From the NCBI GenBank assembly GCA_902599405.1, contig CACKFO010000004.1, positions 1-64,000 of the forward strand: a stretch of 64,000 nt of DNA, read 5' to 3'. A program made the position numbers and the translations under genes. Shown here piece by piece: positions 1 to 9,221 of this stretch. This stretch comes from an uncultured Alphaproteobacteria bacterium. Lineage in GTDB: Bacteria; Pseudomonadota; Alphaproteobacteria; HIMB59. Every line of letters begins with the position of its first letter. Position 1 is the first letter of the stretch. The notes beneath the pieces are model-generated. The model worked only from the letters and a program-made list of their open reading frames with translations, ran no database searches and was not told the DNA's origin.

Positions 1-52
1 GAAAGGTAATACTTAACCCTCGAACCTGATCCAGGTAATTCTGGCGTAGGAA
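1..52 (+). promoter_or_regulatory. TPP riboswitch (THI element), 5' end cut by the window
   Basis: The segment carries the 3' half of the conserved thiamin pyrophosphate aptamer: an ACCCTcGAACCTGATC-like stretch followed by CCAGGTAATtCTGGCGtAGG. The 5' part with the usual CTGAGA box lies outside the window. It sits about 40 bases upstream of a thiamin-precursor transporter and thiM-thiE-thiD, which is the expected target. Established: TPP binding to such elements switches off thiamin genes. Inference: the whole downstream operon is repressed by TPP. Confidence 0.88.
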
Positions 53-89
53 GTTTCCCTTAAATACTTTTAAAACAAGAGCAAATTAG

Positions 90-1475
90 ATGGAAATTCT
101 TTTTTTAATTTTATTTGGATTAATTTTTACTGCATCATTCTTTTTTTTGAATAAAAATGAATTATCAGATGATAAATTTGTTATTAAAAATAAATATAAT
201 TTATTTTTTTCAATATCTTCTTTTGTATCTTCTGCATTGGGTTTTTGGATAATATTTTCGCCTGCCGCAGCAGCTACTTGGGGTGGAATGGGTAATGTGA
301 TTGGTTATGCTCTTGGAGCTGCGATGCCTTTAGTTTTATTCATCTTTATAGGAAAATATGTAAGAAAGGTTTTTCCAAACTCAACAGGCTTTCACGATTG
401 TATCGAAAAACGGTTTGGTAAGAACTTATCCCACTTTGTTATAATAGTTTCTTTAGTTTATATGACAGTTTTCTTAATAGCTGAAATTACAGCTATCTCA
501 AAGTTCTTTAATTTTTTAAATGATACACCTTATTGGATTTCTTCAATGATAATTATATTAATTGCTTTATCGTACGTTCTAATTGGAGGATTGTCGGCAA
601 CAATATTTACCGATTTAATTCAATTCATATTCATTATAGGAATTTGTTTGTTTTTAGTTTTTAAAATTCCTTTCCAAGACTTTTCAGATAACTCTTCATT
701 TATGATCGAAAATGCTCATTTATTTGATTTTAATAATCAATTCCTATGGATAACAGGTTTGACTTTTTTAATAGCAGTTACATTTACAAATCTTTTTCAC
801 CATGGTAATTGGCAAAGAATTTATGCTGCTAAAGATAATAAAACACTTAGTATTGGTTTAGTTATATCTGCTTTAATTATATTTATAATTGTTTATTTCA
901 TTGGATACTCCGGACTAGTTTCAATCTCACTTTACGCAATGGATGATCCTGATTTAACATTTGTGAAACTTTTCGGTTTACTCGAGACTTCATTTATAAA
1001 ATACATTTTTGTAATATTAGCTACTTCCCTTGTATTGAGTAGTATTGATACATTAATAAATGCGATAAATTCTCAGATTGTCTCCCTGAGCACAAGTTAC
1101 TCCTTAAAATCCTCTTCAAATTTATACTTTATTATTGTTTTCTTGGTGGCAGTTTTCATACTATCTTCACAAGGCTACAATGTCTTATACGTGTTCTTAA
1201 TTGCCGATTTAATTTGTTGTTGTTTAGTTTTACCTTTTTTGTTGGGATTATTTGGTTTTAATATCACTACTAAACAAATATACATAATTTCTTTTTTGAG
1301 CTTACTACTGGGAGTATTAATATTTCCTGACCCCTCTTATAGTAAAAATATATTGAGCGATTTTTTAAATATTAATTTCACATTTATTAATAACTATAAA
1401 TTATTCTCATCATTTTTAGTGCCAATTCTATTTTCAACAATATTGACACTTTTGATGAAAAAGAAAGGTATATAA
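90..1475 (+). CDS. thiV: Sodium:solute symporter, probable thiamin-pyrimidine (HMP) transporter ThiV
   Basis: A 461-residue, very hydrophobic protein with about 12-13 membrane segments and the general pattern of the sodium:solute symporter (SSS) family, for example the small-residue-rich stretch near residues 58-80 and GGLSATIFTDLIQ near residue 168. It follows a TPP riboswitch and its stop codon overlaps the thiM start by one base, so it is the first gene of a thiamin salvage operon. ThiV of SAR11 is an SSS protein under a TPP riboswitch proposed to import 4-amino-5-hydroxymethyl-2-methylpyrimidine. The substrate here is inferred from that context; thiamin or another precursor remains possible. 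Confidence 0.78.
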   Translation: MEILFLILFGLIFTASFFFLNKNELSDDKFVIKNKYNLFFSISSFVSSALGFWIIFSPAAAATWGGMGNVIGYALGAAMPLVLFIFIGKYVRKVFPNSTGFHDCIEKRFGKNLSHFVIIVSLVYMTVFLIAEITAISKFFNFLNDTPYWISSMIIILIALSYVLIGGLSATIFTDLIQFIFIIGICLFLVFKIPFQDFSDNSSFMIENAHLFDFNNQFLWITGLTFLIAVTFTNLFHHGNWQRIYAAKDNKTLSIGLVISALIIFIIVYFIGYSGLVSISLYAMDDPDLTFVKLFGLLETSFIKYIFVILATSLVLSSIDTLINAINSQIVSLSTSYSLKSSSNLYFIIVFLVAVFILSSQGYNVLYVFLIADLICCCLVLPFLLGLFGFNITTKQIYIISFLSLLLGVLIFPDPSYSKNILSDFLNINFTFINNYKLFSSFLVPILFSTILTLLMKKKGI

Positions 1476-2272
1476 TGGAGCATATTTATAATGATTTAAA
1501 AAATTTAAGAGATAAAGGAGCGCTTGTACATTGTATTACAAATTATGTGGCAATGAACATAAACGCTAATATTCTTCTCTCTATCGGAGCATCTCCTTTG
1601 ATGTCTCATGCAACAAATGAACTTAAAGAAATAGCTGCTATATCGTCTTGTCTTGTTAATAATATTGGAACGTTAGACGATAATTGGAGGCCTAGCTTTT
1701 TAGAGGCTTCTAAATATTATGTTGAACAAGAAAAACCAATCATATTAGACCCTGTGGGTTCAGGTGCGAGTAAGTTAAGAACACAAACTTCTCTTGACAT
1801 TATTAAAAGCTCTAAAAACTTAATTATTAGAGGAAACGCATCTGAAATTCAATCACTAGTAGATCAAAATAAAATATCTTCAAAGGGAGTTGACTCATCA
1901 ATTGAAAGTCACGCAGCTATTGAGTCTGGAAAAATTTTATCTAACGAGAATAATTGTGTTGTATTTATAAGCGGTAGTGATGACTTTATTATCTATGAAG
2001 ATAATGTCACTAAAATTTCAAATGGATCGAGTGTAATGACGAAGGTTACAGCTATTGGTTGCTCTTTATCGTGCATAGTCGGAGCATTTGCTGCTGTAGG
2101 TGAAAGTTTATATAAATCTGCGATAAGCTCAGCGGCTATTTTTTCAATCGCAGGAGAACTCGCAGCATCAAAGTCAGAGGGGCCAGGAGATTTTCAAGTA
2201 AATTTCTTGAACAAATTAAATAATATTACAGAAAAAGAAATTTTAGATAATTTAAAGATTACTAGTGTTTAA
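1475..2272 (+). CDS. thiM: Hydroxyethylthiazole kinase
   Basis: This 265-residue protein, normal for the family, phosphorylates 4-methyl-5-(2-hydroxyethyl)thiazole, feeding the thiazole half of thiamin by salvage. Family landmarks are VHCITNYVAMN near residue 18, the ILDPVGSGAS stretch near residue 91, IIRGNASE near residue 117 and TAIGCSLS near residue 192, where the GC position matches the anion-hole/catalytic Cys of ThiM. The start overlaps the thiV stop (TAATG) and the end overlaps the thiE start by 8 bases, so translation is probably coupled. ThiM next to a pyrimidine transporter suggests both thiamin halves are salvaged. Confidence 0.93.
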   Translation: MEHIYNDLKNLRDKGALVHCITNYVAMNINANILLSIGASPLMSHATNELKEIAAISSCLVNNIGTLDDNWRPSFLEASKYYVEQEKPIILDPVGSGASKLRTQTSLDIIKSSKNLIIRGNASEIQSLVDQNKISSKGVDSSIESHAAIESGKILSNENNCVVFISGSDDFIIYEDNVTKISNGSSVMTKVTAIGCSLSCIVGAFAAVGESLYKSAISSAAIFSIAGELAASKSEGPGDFQVNFLNKLNNITEKEILDNLKITSV

Positions 2273-2888
2273 ATTTTGTTTTGTTACTGACGATAAACTT
2301 ACACCATTAAGTAAGTTGGATAATTATTTGAAAATAATATTTGAGAGTAAGGTCGATTGTATTCAATTAAGGTTTAAAAATTTAAAAACAATTGATTTAT
2401 ACAACTTAGGAAAAGATTTAAAAAAAGATTGTGTTAAATTTAAAAAAACTCTCATTGTCAATGATCGTGTGGATATTGCAAAATCTATAAATGCTCATGG
2501 TGCGCATGTTGGTATGGATGATTTACCCTATAATCAAGCTAGAAAAATATTGGGAAGAAAATCTATAATAGGAGTTTCAGCAAGTAATAAAAATGAATTT
2601 ATAAAGGTAAATAAACTAAAGGGAGTTGACTACATAGGTGTTTCAGCCTTCTCGTCTAATACAAAAAAAGAAATGAAAAATTATTTTGGTTTAAGCGGGC
2701 TTAAAATTTGTGCTAAAGCTACAAAAATTCCTTTAATAGCAATAGGAGGTATCAATATTAGTGATGTAAATAGTATACTTAAACTAAAAATCCATGGCGT
2801 TGCTATGATATCCTCTTTATTAAAAGGTAATATTAAAAAGAATTGTATGGATGTAAGTAAAATTATTTCAAGTTATGAAAAGATATAA
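2265..2888 (+). CDS. thiE: Thiamin-phosphate synthase
   Basis: 207-residue TIM-barrel enzyme that joins hydroxymethylpyrimidine pyrophosphate to thiazole phosphate. Visible motifs are VDCIQLRFK near residue 30, VNDRVDIA near residue 65, GAHVGMDDLP near residue 77 and IGGI near residue 161 for phosphate binding. It starts with GTG at 2265 inside the end of thiM (8-base overlap), and its end overlaps thiD by 14 bases. It is the joining step between the products of ThiM and ThiD. The GTG start is chosen because it gives the complete beta-1 strand (FKFCFVTDD) and the tightest coupling. Confidence 0.92.
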   Translation: MFKFCFVTDDKLTPLSKLDNYLKIIFESKVDCIQLRFKNLKTIDLYNLGKDLKKDCVKFKKTLIVNDRVDIAKSINAHGAHVGMDDLPYNQARKILGRKSIIGVSASNKNEFIKVNKLKGVDYIGVSAFSSNTKKEMKNYFGLSGLKICAKATKIPLIAIGGINISDVNSILKLKIHGVAMISSLLKGNIKKNCMDVSKIISSYEKI

Positions 2889-3666
2889 AACTGTATTAAC
2901 AATTGCAGGATCTGACTCATCAGGAGGGGCAGGTATCCAAGCTGACATCAAAACTATAACATACTTTAAATGTTATGCGATGTCTGTAATTACTGCTTTA
3001 ACTGCACAAAATACTCAAGAGGTCAAAAGTATTTTTAATACAACCCCAAATTTCATAAGAGAACAACTTAATACGACGTGTAGTGATATTAAACCAGACT
3101 CAATAAAGATTGGTATGTTAAGTGATAAAAAAATTATTCAAGAAATTTCAAAATTTATTGACAACTATAAAATATCTAAAGTTGTTTTAGACCCTGTTAT
3201 GGTTTCAACATCTGGTTATTTACTCTTAAAGAAAAGCGCTATATCAAGTTTAACTAAATACCTTATAACAAAATCTATGATAATTACTCCTAATTTGAAG
3301 GAGGCAGAAATTCTTACAAATACCAAGATTAATAGTAAAGATGATATGATTAATGCAATTCAAATTTTAGAAAAAATTGGTGCTAAGGATATACTAATCA
3401 AAGGTTTAATTAAAAATGGAAAAATATTCGACTGTCTATTTATAAAAAAAAATAAAAAAATTCACTTTTTTGAGTCTAGTATCATTAAAAGTAAAAACAC
3501 ACATGGAACTGGGTGTACTTTATCGTCAGCAATTGCTTCGAATTTAGCTTTAGGTGAAGATATTTTAAATTCTGTCAAAAAATCAAGAAATTATATAAAA
3601 AGAGCCATAATTAAAGGAAGTTTGTATAAAATTGGTAAAGGTAGCGGCCCGGTTTACCATTTTTAA
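2875..3666 (+). CDS. thiD: Hydroxymethylpyrimidine/phosphomethylpyrimidine kinase
   Basis: 263-residue ribokinase-fold enzyme carrying out the two phosphorylations of HMP to HMP-PP. Motifs: TIAGSDSSGGAGIQADIKT near residue 9, VLDPVMVSTSG near residue 104, and the C-terminal anion hole THGTGCTLSSAIASN near residue 209 with its catalytic Asp/Cys region. It is the last gene of the thiamin operon and overlaps thiE by 14 bases. No thiC or thiG is in this operon, which fits a salvage lifestyle, though such genes could lie elsewhere in the genome. Confidence 0.94.
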   Translation: MKRYKTVLTIAGSDSSGGAGIQADIKTITYFKCYAMSVITALTAQNTQEVKSIFNTTPNFIREQLNTTCSDIKPDSIKIGMLSDKKIIQEISKFIDNYKISKVVLDPVMVSTSGYLLLKKSAISSLTKYLITKSMIITPNLKEAEILTNTKINSKDDMINAIQILEKIGAKDILIKGLIKNGKIFDCLFIKKNKKIHFFESSIIKSKNTHGTGCTLSSAIASNLALGEDILNSVKKSRNYIKRAIIKGSLYKIGKGSGPVYHF

Positions 3667-3720
3667 CTTTAAATTTAGAAAAATTGCTATAAAAAGTTTA
3701 CCAATATTTAGGCTTATTAT

Positions 3721-3749
3721 TTGAATACTAATTAAAAAAATCTCATAAA
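3721..3749 (+). promoter_or_regulatory. Candidate sigma-70 promoter of the cold-shock gene
   Basis: TTGAAT at 3721-3726 and CATAAA at 3744-3749 are separated by 17 bases, a plausible -35/-10 pair. It would give a 5' leader of about 55 bases before cspA; cold-shock genes often have structured leaders. In such AT-rich DNA matches of this quality occur often, so support is weak. Confidence 0.3.
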
Positions 3750-3810
3750 ATTTTTAACTATGTTTGGATACGCTAAATATTTACTACTTAAGATTAAGAA
3801 AGGACTATAA

Positions 3811-4014
3811 ATGGCTACAGGAACAGTGAAATGGTTTAACCCAAAAAAAGGATATGGGTTTATTGCCCCTGATGGAGAAGATAAAGATATCTTTGTCCAC
3901 ATCACAGCTGTTCAACAAGCAGGTTTAGACCGCCTCGATGAAGGCGACAAAGTCGAATTTGAAGTTGTTGAAGACAAAGGCAAATCCAAAGCAGATCAGT
4001 TAAAAAAAGTTTAA
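3811..4014 (+). CDS. cspA: Cold-shock protein (CspA family)
   Basis: A 67-residue single cold-shock domain, normal full length. RNP1 is KGYGFI near residues 13-18 and RNP2 is DIFVHI near residues 27-32; both bind single-stranded RNA/DNA. A GAAAGGA Shine-Dalgarno lies just upstream. The protein acts as a nucleic-acid chaperone. It stands alone between the thiamin operon and a convergent TerB/DnaJ gene, whose stop codon overlaps its last bases. Its codons (CGC, GGC, GTC) look slightly less AT-rich than its neighbours, as expected for a highly expressed gene. Confidence 0.95.
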   Translation: MATGTVKWFNPKKGYGFIAPDGEDKDIFVHITAVQQAGLDRLDEGDKVEFEVVEDKGKSKADQLKKV

Positions 4015-4742
4015 TTGATTTTGCGAATACTTTTTATTTTATCGTAGGCTTGATTTATCTCGGATAGTCTGTCTTCAGATTTAATGATTAATTCTTGAGG
4101 AACACCCTGTGCCCTTAATTGGTCAGGGTGTAACTCTTTGCTTAGCTGTATCCATCTCTTTCTAATTTCACCATCAGAAAAACTTTTCTCAACTCCTAAA
4201 ATTTTGTATGGATCAATTTGTTTATCCAGCCACATAGTTTTTATGCTTTCATATTGAGCTTTATTTAGTCCAAAATAATCAGAACAATTTTGAATAAATA
4301 CTATTTCTGAGTCGCTGATTTCACCATCAGCCTCTGCGATATAAAAAAGTAAGTTTAAAATTTGCTCCAAAACTTGAGGCTGTCCACGAAATAGCATTCC
4401 TATTTGTTGAGCATATTGATGATAGTCATCAGAGCTTTTTTTAGCTTCATTAAATATTTTGCTAACATCACTTTGAAAATCAGGAGGTATTTTAAATTTT
4501 TCTTTAAAGGCGCTTATTTCATCAGTTGTAACTTGACCATCTGCTTTAGCCAGTTTAGCTGCTAAAATAATTATACCTATCGTTATAATTTCTTGTGGTG
4601 AATTAGAGGCTATATTAGAGTCAGATTTTTGGTTTCGAATACGATCAACACTGTGACCCGCTATTACACCTAACATAGCTCCGATTGGCCCCCCAAGAGC
4701 AAAACCAAAAGTCCCAGCTAAAAGTTTTCCCCATATACTCAT
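4011..4742 (-). CDS. djlA: TerB-domain and DnaJ-domain protein (DjlA-like co-chaperone)
   Basis: 243 residues. A short glycine-rich hydrophobic segment at residues 8-30 could anchor it in the inner membrane. A TerB-like helical domain follows (about 55-165, with acidic repeats ADGQVTTDE and ADGEISDSE typical of TerB metal sites). A C-terminal J domain (about 178-240) has the HPD tripeptide in KELHPDQL that stimulates DnaK ATPase. This order matches DjlA, a membrane co-chaperone. Convergent with cspA, overlapping by 4 bases. The J domain appears complete but short. Confidence 0.82.
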   Translation of the reverse strand: MSIWGKLLAGTFGFALGGPIGAMLGVIAGHSVDRIRNQKSDSNIASNSPQEIITIGIIILAAKLAKADGQVTTDEISAFKEKFKIPPDFQSDVSKIFNEAKKSSDDYHQYAQQIGMLFRGQPQVLEQILNLLFYIAEADGEISDSEIVFIQNCSDYFGLNKAQYESIKTMWLDKQIDPYKILGVEKSFSDGEIRKRWIQLSKELHPDQLRAQGVPQELIIKSEDRLSEINQAYDKIKSIRKIN

Positions 4743-4772
4743 CTAAAATTTATATTTTATAAGTCTTATTAA

Positions 4773-5810
4773 TTATTTAAGCCATTCGTTAGTTTTGTTA
4801 ATGTCCTTAAGACTGCTTTCTGTGCCATGAGAAAAATGTTTGCTCATATCAGGGTAATATTTATAAGAAATTGGTTTTCTACCCATAGCAACTGCCATTT
4901 CTCTTACATGATGAGGGTCGGCACCGCAACAAATACCAATAAAATTTACATTGATGTCCATACATTGTTTGGTGAATTCAGCCATTTCAAACCTGTTACA
5001 TGTTAATCCATCAAGAGCAATATGAGAAACATTACCATCTAAACAATTACAATTTGGATCCTCTATATACATGTGTGTTGGGAATTCTTCAGTTGTTCTA
5101 TATGGAACAGGTAATGCAGCCACATGGCATGAGACTTTTTCTCTAATGCTTGGCAGCAGTTTCATTGTCATTTCAGGACCACGATAACAATTAAGGCCAA
5201 CTACATCAGCACCATGGTCTTCCAAAATTTTACAGGCCTCTGCAGCACTATGACCTTCTCTTGTTTTGTCACCTTTAGGTATAGCAAGATTTACGACAGC
5301 TATTAAACCTGCATTTTTAATTTCCTTTAATGCTAATTTAGCTTCTTCAGTCCAATTAATTGTTTCAGCAATAACAAAATCAACATTAGCTTCTTTTGCC
5401 CAAGCTATTTGTTCTTCAAACATTTTTTGACAATCAATGTGAGATTGTTTGTCATCAGGGTCATAAATATTAGTATTAGCTACATTACCAGCTATCATTA
5501 AATCTAACTGGGGAAACTCAGCTGCAGCATTTTTTGCAATTTCTAATGCATTTTTTTGAAGAGGTTCTAATAATTCTTCCTTTCCAATCAAACGCAACTT
5601 TTCTCTGTGACCGTAATAAGTAAATGCTTGAACAACATCACTACCAGCTCTAATAAACTCTCTATGAAGTTGAGTTACTACTTCAGGATTATCAAGAACA
5701 ACCTCAGGAACGTAAGTTCCTGCCTGTAAATATCCTCTTCTCTCCATTGCAAAAAGATAGCCTTCTGCACACAAAATAGGTCCTTCATTAAGTCTCCGTA
5801 TAAGATCCAT
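4773..5810 (-). CDS. bhmT: Betaine-homocysteine S-methyltransferase
   Basis: 345-residue zinc enzyme of the homocysteine methyltransferase family. The zinc-binding cysteines are visible as GLNCYRG (Cys208) and GICCGADP (Cys294, Cys295). The N-terminus (LNEGPILCAEGYLFAMERR, then QLHREFIRAGSDVVQAFTYY) resembles vertebrate BHMT closely, including length and spacing, more than it does MetH or MmuM. The role would be glycine betaine + homocysteine to dimethylglycine + methionine in the cytoplasm. Dimethylglycine would then be used by the dehydrogenase at 6789. A strong AGGAGG lies before the ATG. Another methyl donor such as DMSP cannot be excluded. Confidence 0.85.
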   Translation of the reverse strand: MDLIRRLNEGPILCAEGYLFAMERRGYLQAGTYVPEVVLDNPEVVTQLHREFIRAGSDVVQAFTYYGHREKLRLIGKEELLEPLQKNALEIAKNAAAEFPQLDLMIAGNVANTNIYDPDDKQSHIDCQKMFEEQIAWAKEANVDFVIAETINWTEEAKLALKEIKNAGLIAVVNLAIPKGDKTREGHSAAEACKILEDHGADVVGLNCYRGPEMTMKLLPSIREKVSCHVAALPVPYRTTEEFPTHMYIEDPNCNCLDGNVSHIALDGLTCNRFEMAEFTKQCMDINVNFIGICCGADPHHVREMAVAMGRKPISYKYYPDMSKHFSHGTESSLKDINKTNEWLK

Positions 5811-5931
5811 ACTACCTCCTAAATATATATGGAGATTATTATAGCTTTTAAAAAAAATTCTATAAAAAATTTCAAATGTTTTTGGATTTTATCCGTAGAA
5901 AATAATTCAAAGATCAGTATGTTTTAATCAA

Positions 5932-6789
5932 ATGGAATTTGAAAATAAAATCAAGAGTCTTCCAATATGGAAAAATCTTGAAAATATTGAACCTTTAGAG
6001 GGAGGAATTACAAATCTTAATTTCTTAGTATCAGACTCTGGTTCTAAATCAGTTGTTAGATTAGGTTCAGATATACCAGAACATTTAGTTTATCGATCAA
6101 ACGAAATTATTGTAAGTGAAGCAGCCTATCAAATAGGGGTGTCTCCAAAATTAATTTATAATGAACCTGGAGTATTGGTCTTAGAATTCATTGAAAGTAA
6201 AACTCTTGAACCAAAAACTGTAAGAGAAAATTTAAATAAAATTGTTCCGATCATAAGAAAAATTCATGATGAAATACCTAACAAGTTATCAGGTCAGCCT
6301 CAAATTTTCTGGGTTTTTTATGTCATTAAGTACTACTCAAATTACTTATTAAATAATAATAGCTCTCACATTTCATTAATTCCAAGTTTGTTAAAAAAAG
6401 CAGAAAAGTTAGAAAAACTCTCCTCTCCAAGAGAAATTGTATTTGGTCATAATGATTTATTGGCTGCAAATTTTCTTGATGATGGCTCTAAAATATGGGT
6501 AGTAGATTGGGAATATGGTGGTTTTAATGATCCTTTGTTTGATATAGGAGGTTTATCTTCTAATAATGATTTAGATGAAAATCTAGAAAATGAAGTTTTA
6601 GAAATGTATTTTAAAGAAAAACCATCAAAAGATTTAATAATTAAATATAACGCAATGAAAACTGCTAGTTTATTAAGAGAGACAATGTGGAGTATGGTCT
6701 CTGAGATCACTTCTAAGATAGAATTTAATTATGCTGAGTATACTTCAGATAATCTCAAAAAATTTGAGGAGTCATTTGATAAACTTTAA
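5932..6789 (+). CDS. Choline/ethanolamine-kinase-like phosphotransferase (APH fold)
   Basis: 285 residues with the aminoglycoside-phosphotransferase/choline-kinase fold. The P-loop-like EGGITNLNFLV lies near residue 23, the catalytic loop GHNDLLAANF near residues 172-181 (Asp175), and the metal-binding VVDWEYGG near residues 190-197 (Asp192). The motifs are closest to LicA-type choline kinases. Its stop overlaps the start of the dimethylglycine dehydrogenase (TAATG), so the two are co-transcribed. It may phosphorylate choline or another amino alcohol, which would tie osmolyte use to lipid headgroups; the substrate is not settled by the sequence. It diverges from bhmT. Confidence 0.72.
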   Translation: MEFENKIKSLPIWKNLENIEPLEGGITNLNFLVSDSGSKSVVRLGSDIPEHLVYRSNEIIVSEAAYQIGVSPKLIYNEPGVLVLEFIESKTLEPKTVRENLNKIVPIIRKIHDEIPNKLSGQPQIFWVFYVIKYYSNYLLNNNSSHISLIPSLLKKAEKLEKLSSPREIVFGHNDLLAANFLDDGSKIWVVDWEYGGFNDPLFDIGGLSSNNDLDENLENEVLEMYFKEKPSKDLIIKYNAMKTASLLRETMWSMVSEITSKIEFNYAEYTSDNLKKFEESFDKL

Positions 6790-9221
6790 TGATAGATAGT
6801 TCAAAAATTGTAGTAATTGGGGGTGGTATAGTGGGTTGCTCTACTGCATATCACTTAGCTGATTTAGGACATGAAGTTGTACTTATTGAAAGCGGTAAAT
6901 TAACATCTGGTAGTACATGGCATGCTGCTGGACTAGTTGGCCAATTAAGAACAAATGCAAATATTACTCAATTATTAGGATATTCTGTTGATCTGTATGA
7001 CAAGCTTGAAAAAGAAACAGGATTAGGAACAGGATGGAAGATGAATGGTGGATTGAGACTAGCTTGTAATAAAGAGAGATGGCAGGAGGTTTTAAGACAA
7101 ACTACTACAGCTCATTCATTTGGTTTGGAGATGGAGCTACTTACTCCAAAAGAGGCTCAAGATTTATGGCCAATCATGAATATATATGATGTTTATGGAG
7201 CAGCCTTCCTTCCTACAGATGGACAAGCAAATCCGACAGATATTTCACAAGCATTGGCTAAAGGAGCTAGAAACAAAGGAGCAAAAATATTTGAGGAAAC
7301 TAGAGTATCAAAGGTAATTATAAATAATGGCGTAATTGAAGGTATTGAAACATCTAAAGGTAAAGTAAAGTGTGAAAAAATTGTTTGTTGTTGTGGTCAG
7401 TGGACCAGACAGTTTGCACAAGATGTTGGAGTTAATGTCCCTTTAGTATCTTTTCAACATCAATATTTGGTTACTGAAAAAATAGAGGGTGTTAAATCAG
7501 ACCTTCCTACTTTAAGAGATCCTGACAGGTTAATTTATTTTAAAGAGGAAGTTGGAGGCCTTGCAATGGGGGGGTATGAACCAAACCCTTTATCATGGGC
7601 TGAAAAATCAGTCCCAGAAGATTTTCATTTTTCACTTTTAGACTCAAATTACGATCATTTTGAACAAATAATGAATAATGCTCTTGGAAGAGTCCCTAGT
7701 CTTGAAACTGCTGGGGTCAAAGAATTAATAAATGGACCTGAGAGTTTTACTCCAGATGGAAACTTTATTTTAGGAGAGAGTCCTGAATTAAAAAACTTTT
7801 ATGTTGGCGCAGGTTTCAACGCATATGGGATAGCTGCTGGAGGTGGAGCGGGAATGGCACTTGCAGAATGGGTAGCTAATGGAAGACCACCCTACGATTT
7901 ATGGCCAGTTGATATAAGAAGATTTGGAAAACCCCATCAAGATTTGGAGTGGGTGAGAAAAAGAACTTATGAGGCTTATGCTAAACATTACACTATGGCA
8001 TGGCCTTTTGAGGAAAACTCCTCAGTGAGAGAATTTAAAAAATCTCCAATTTATGAAAAACTTAAAAACTCAAATGCATGCTTTGGTGAAAAAATGGGTT
8101 GGGAGAGACCTAATTGGTTTGCACCAAAAGGAAGTGAGCCTAGGGATATTTATTCCTTTGACAGACAAAATTGGTTTGAATTTGTTGGAAATGAAGTAAA
8201 GGCCGCAAGAGAGAATGCTGTTCTAATTGATCAAACATCTTTCGCTAAGTTTATTGTATCAGGTAAAGACTCACTACAAGCTTTAGAGTATTTATGTGCA
8301 AATAAAATTGATAGACCAATCGGTTCGACAATCTATACCCAAATGTTGAATGACGATGGTGGAATTGAATGTGATTTAACAATAACAGTTATAGATAAAA
8401 ATACCTTTTATATTATAACTGGAACAGGTTTTATGACCCATGACTATGATTGGATAATTTCAAATATTCCAAATAATTTAGAAGTAGATGTTAAAAATAT
8501 AACATTTGATAATTCAGTTTTTTCATTAATGGGACCAAATTCTAGAAAGATCCTTCAAGGGCTAACAAATACAGATTTATCAAATGATAATTTTCCATTT
8601 GCTACATGTAAAAAAATCAAAATTGCATCAAAAGATGTTTATGCAATTAGAATAACCTACATGGGTGAGTTAGGTTGGGAGCTTCATTTCCCAATAGATT
8701 TTTCCTCAGAAATTTATTCAAAGATAATGGAATATGGAAATCAATTTGGACTAGTTAATGCTGGATATCGATGTATAGAGAGTTGTCGTTTAGAAAAGGG
8801 CTACAGAGCTTGGGGTTCAGATATCGGGCCGGACCATACCCCTCTTGAGGCTGGATTAGGATGGGCAACTAAAATTAACTCTGACAAAGATTTCATTGGA
8901 AAAAAAGCACTTTTAAATCAAAAATCAAAAGGTTTGAAAAAGATTTTTGCAGGTTTTACGTGTGATGATCCAAATCAAATACTTTTAGGAAGAGAAACTA
9001 TATTTAGAGATGGTAAACAAGTAGGTTGGTTATCAAGTGGGGGTTACGGATACACCATAGGCAAATCTATTGGTTATGGGTACATAAGAAGTAAAGATGT
9101 TATTGATCAAAACTTTGTAGAAAATGGTAATTACGAATTAGAGATAGCTACTAAAAAAGTTCCCTGCAATGTGCATCTTTATCCTATCTATGATAAAGAG
9201 ATGATTAAGATTAAATCTTAA
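6789..9221 (+). CDS. Dimethylglycine/sarcosine dehydrogenase-type flavoprotein
   Basis: 810 residues: N-terminal FAD-binding oxidase domain (about 5-365, GGGIVG at 11-16), a middle FAO_M linker, then a GcvT folate-binding domain (about 425-700) and its C-terminal barrel. GSTWHAAG near residues 41-48 holds the His (His45) that covalently binds FAD in this family. Such enzymes oxidise dimethylglycine or sarcosine, pass the methyl carbon to tetrahydrofolate and give electrons to ETF; etfB, etfA and ETF-QO follow 0.6 kb downstream. With bhmT adjacent, dimethylglycine is the likely substrate, but sarcosine is equally compatible with the domains. Confidence 0.85.
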   Translation: MIDSSKIVVIGGGIVGCSTAYHLADLGHEVVLIESGKLTSGSTWHAAGLVGQLRTNANITQLLGYSVDLYDKLEKETGLGTGWKMNGGLRLACNKERWQEVLRQTTTAHSFGLEMELLTPKEAQDLWPIMNIYDVYGAAFLPTDGQANPTDISQALAKGARNKGAKIFEETRVSKVIINNGVIEGIETSKGKVKCEKIVCCCGQWTRQFAQDVGVNVPLVSFQHQYLVTEKIEGVKSDLPTLRDPDRLIYFKEEVGGLAMGGYEPNPLSWAEKSVPEDFHFSLLDSNYDHFEQIMNNALGRVPSLETAGVKELINGPESFTPDGNFILGESPELKNFYVGAGFNAYGIAAGGGAGMALAEWVANGRPPYDLWPVDIRRFGKPHQDLEWVRKRTYEAYAKHYTMAWPFEENSSVREFKKSPIYEKLKNSNACFGEKMGWERPNWFAPKGSEPRDIYSFDRQNWFEFVGNEVKAARENAVLIDQTSFAKFIVSGKDSLQALEYLCANKIDRPIGSTIYTQMLNDDGGIECDLTITVIDKNTFYIITGTGFMTHDYDWIISNIPNNLEVDVKNITFDNSVFSLMGPNSRKILQGLTNTDLSNDNFPFATCKKIKIASKDVYAIRITYMGELGWELHFPIDFSSEIYSKIMEYGNQFGLVNAGYRCIESCRLEKGYRAWGSDIGPDHTPLEAGLGWATKINSDKDFIGKKALLNQKSKGLKKIFAGFTCDDPNQILLGRETIFRDGKQVGWLSSGGYGYTIGKSIGYGYIRSKDVIDQNFVENGNYELEIATKKVPCNVHLYPIYDKEMIKIKS

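Noticed and set aside
5811..5931. Possible SAM-V or other SAM riboswitch before bhmT
   Set aside because: SAR11 bhmT genes can have such an element, but I could not find its conserved pseudoknot bases in the reverse complement of this gap, only AT-rich sequence and a Shine-Dalgarno.
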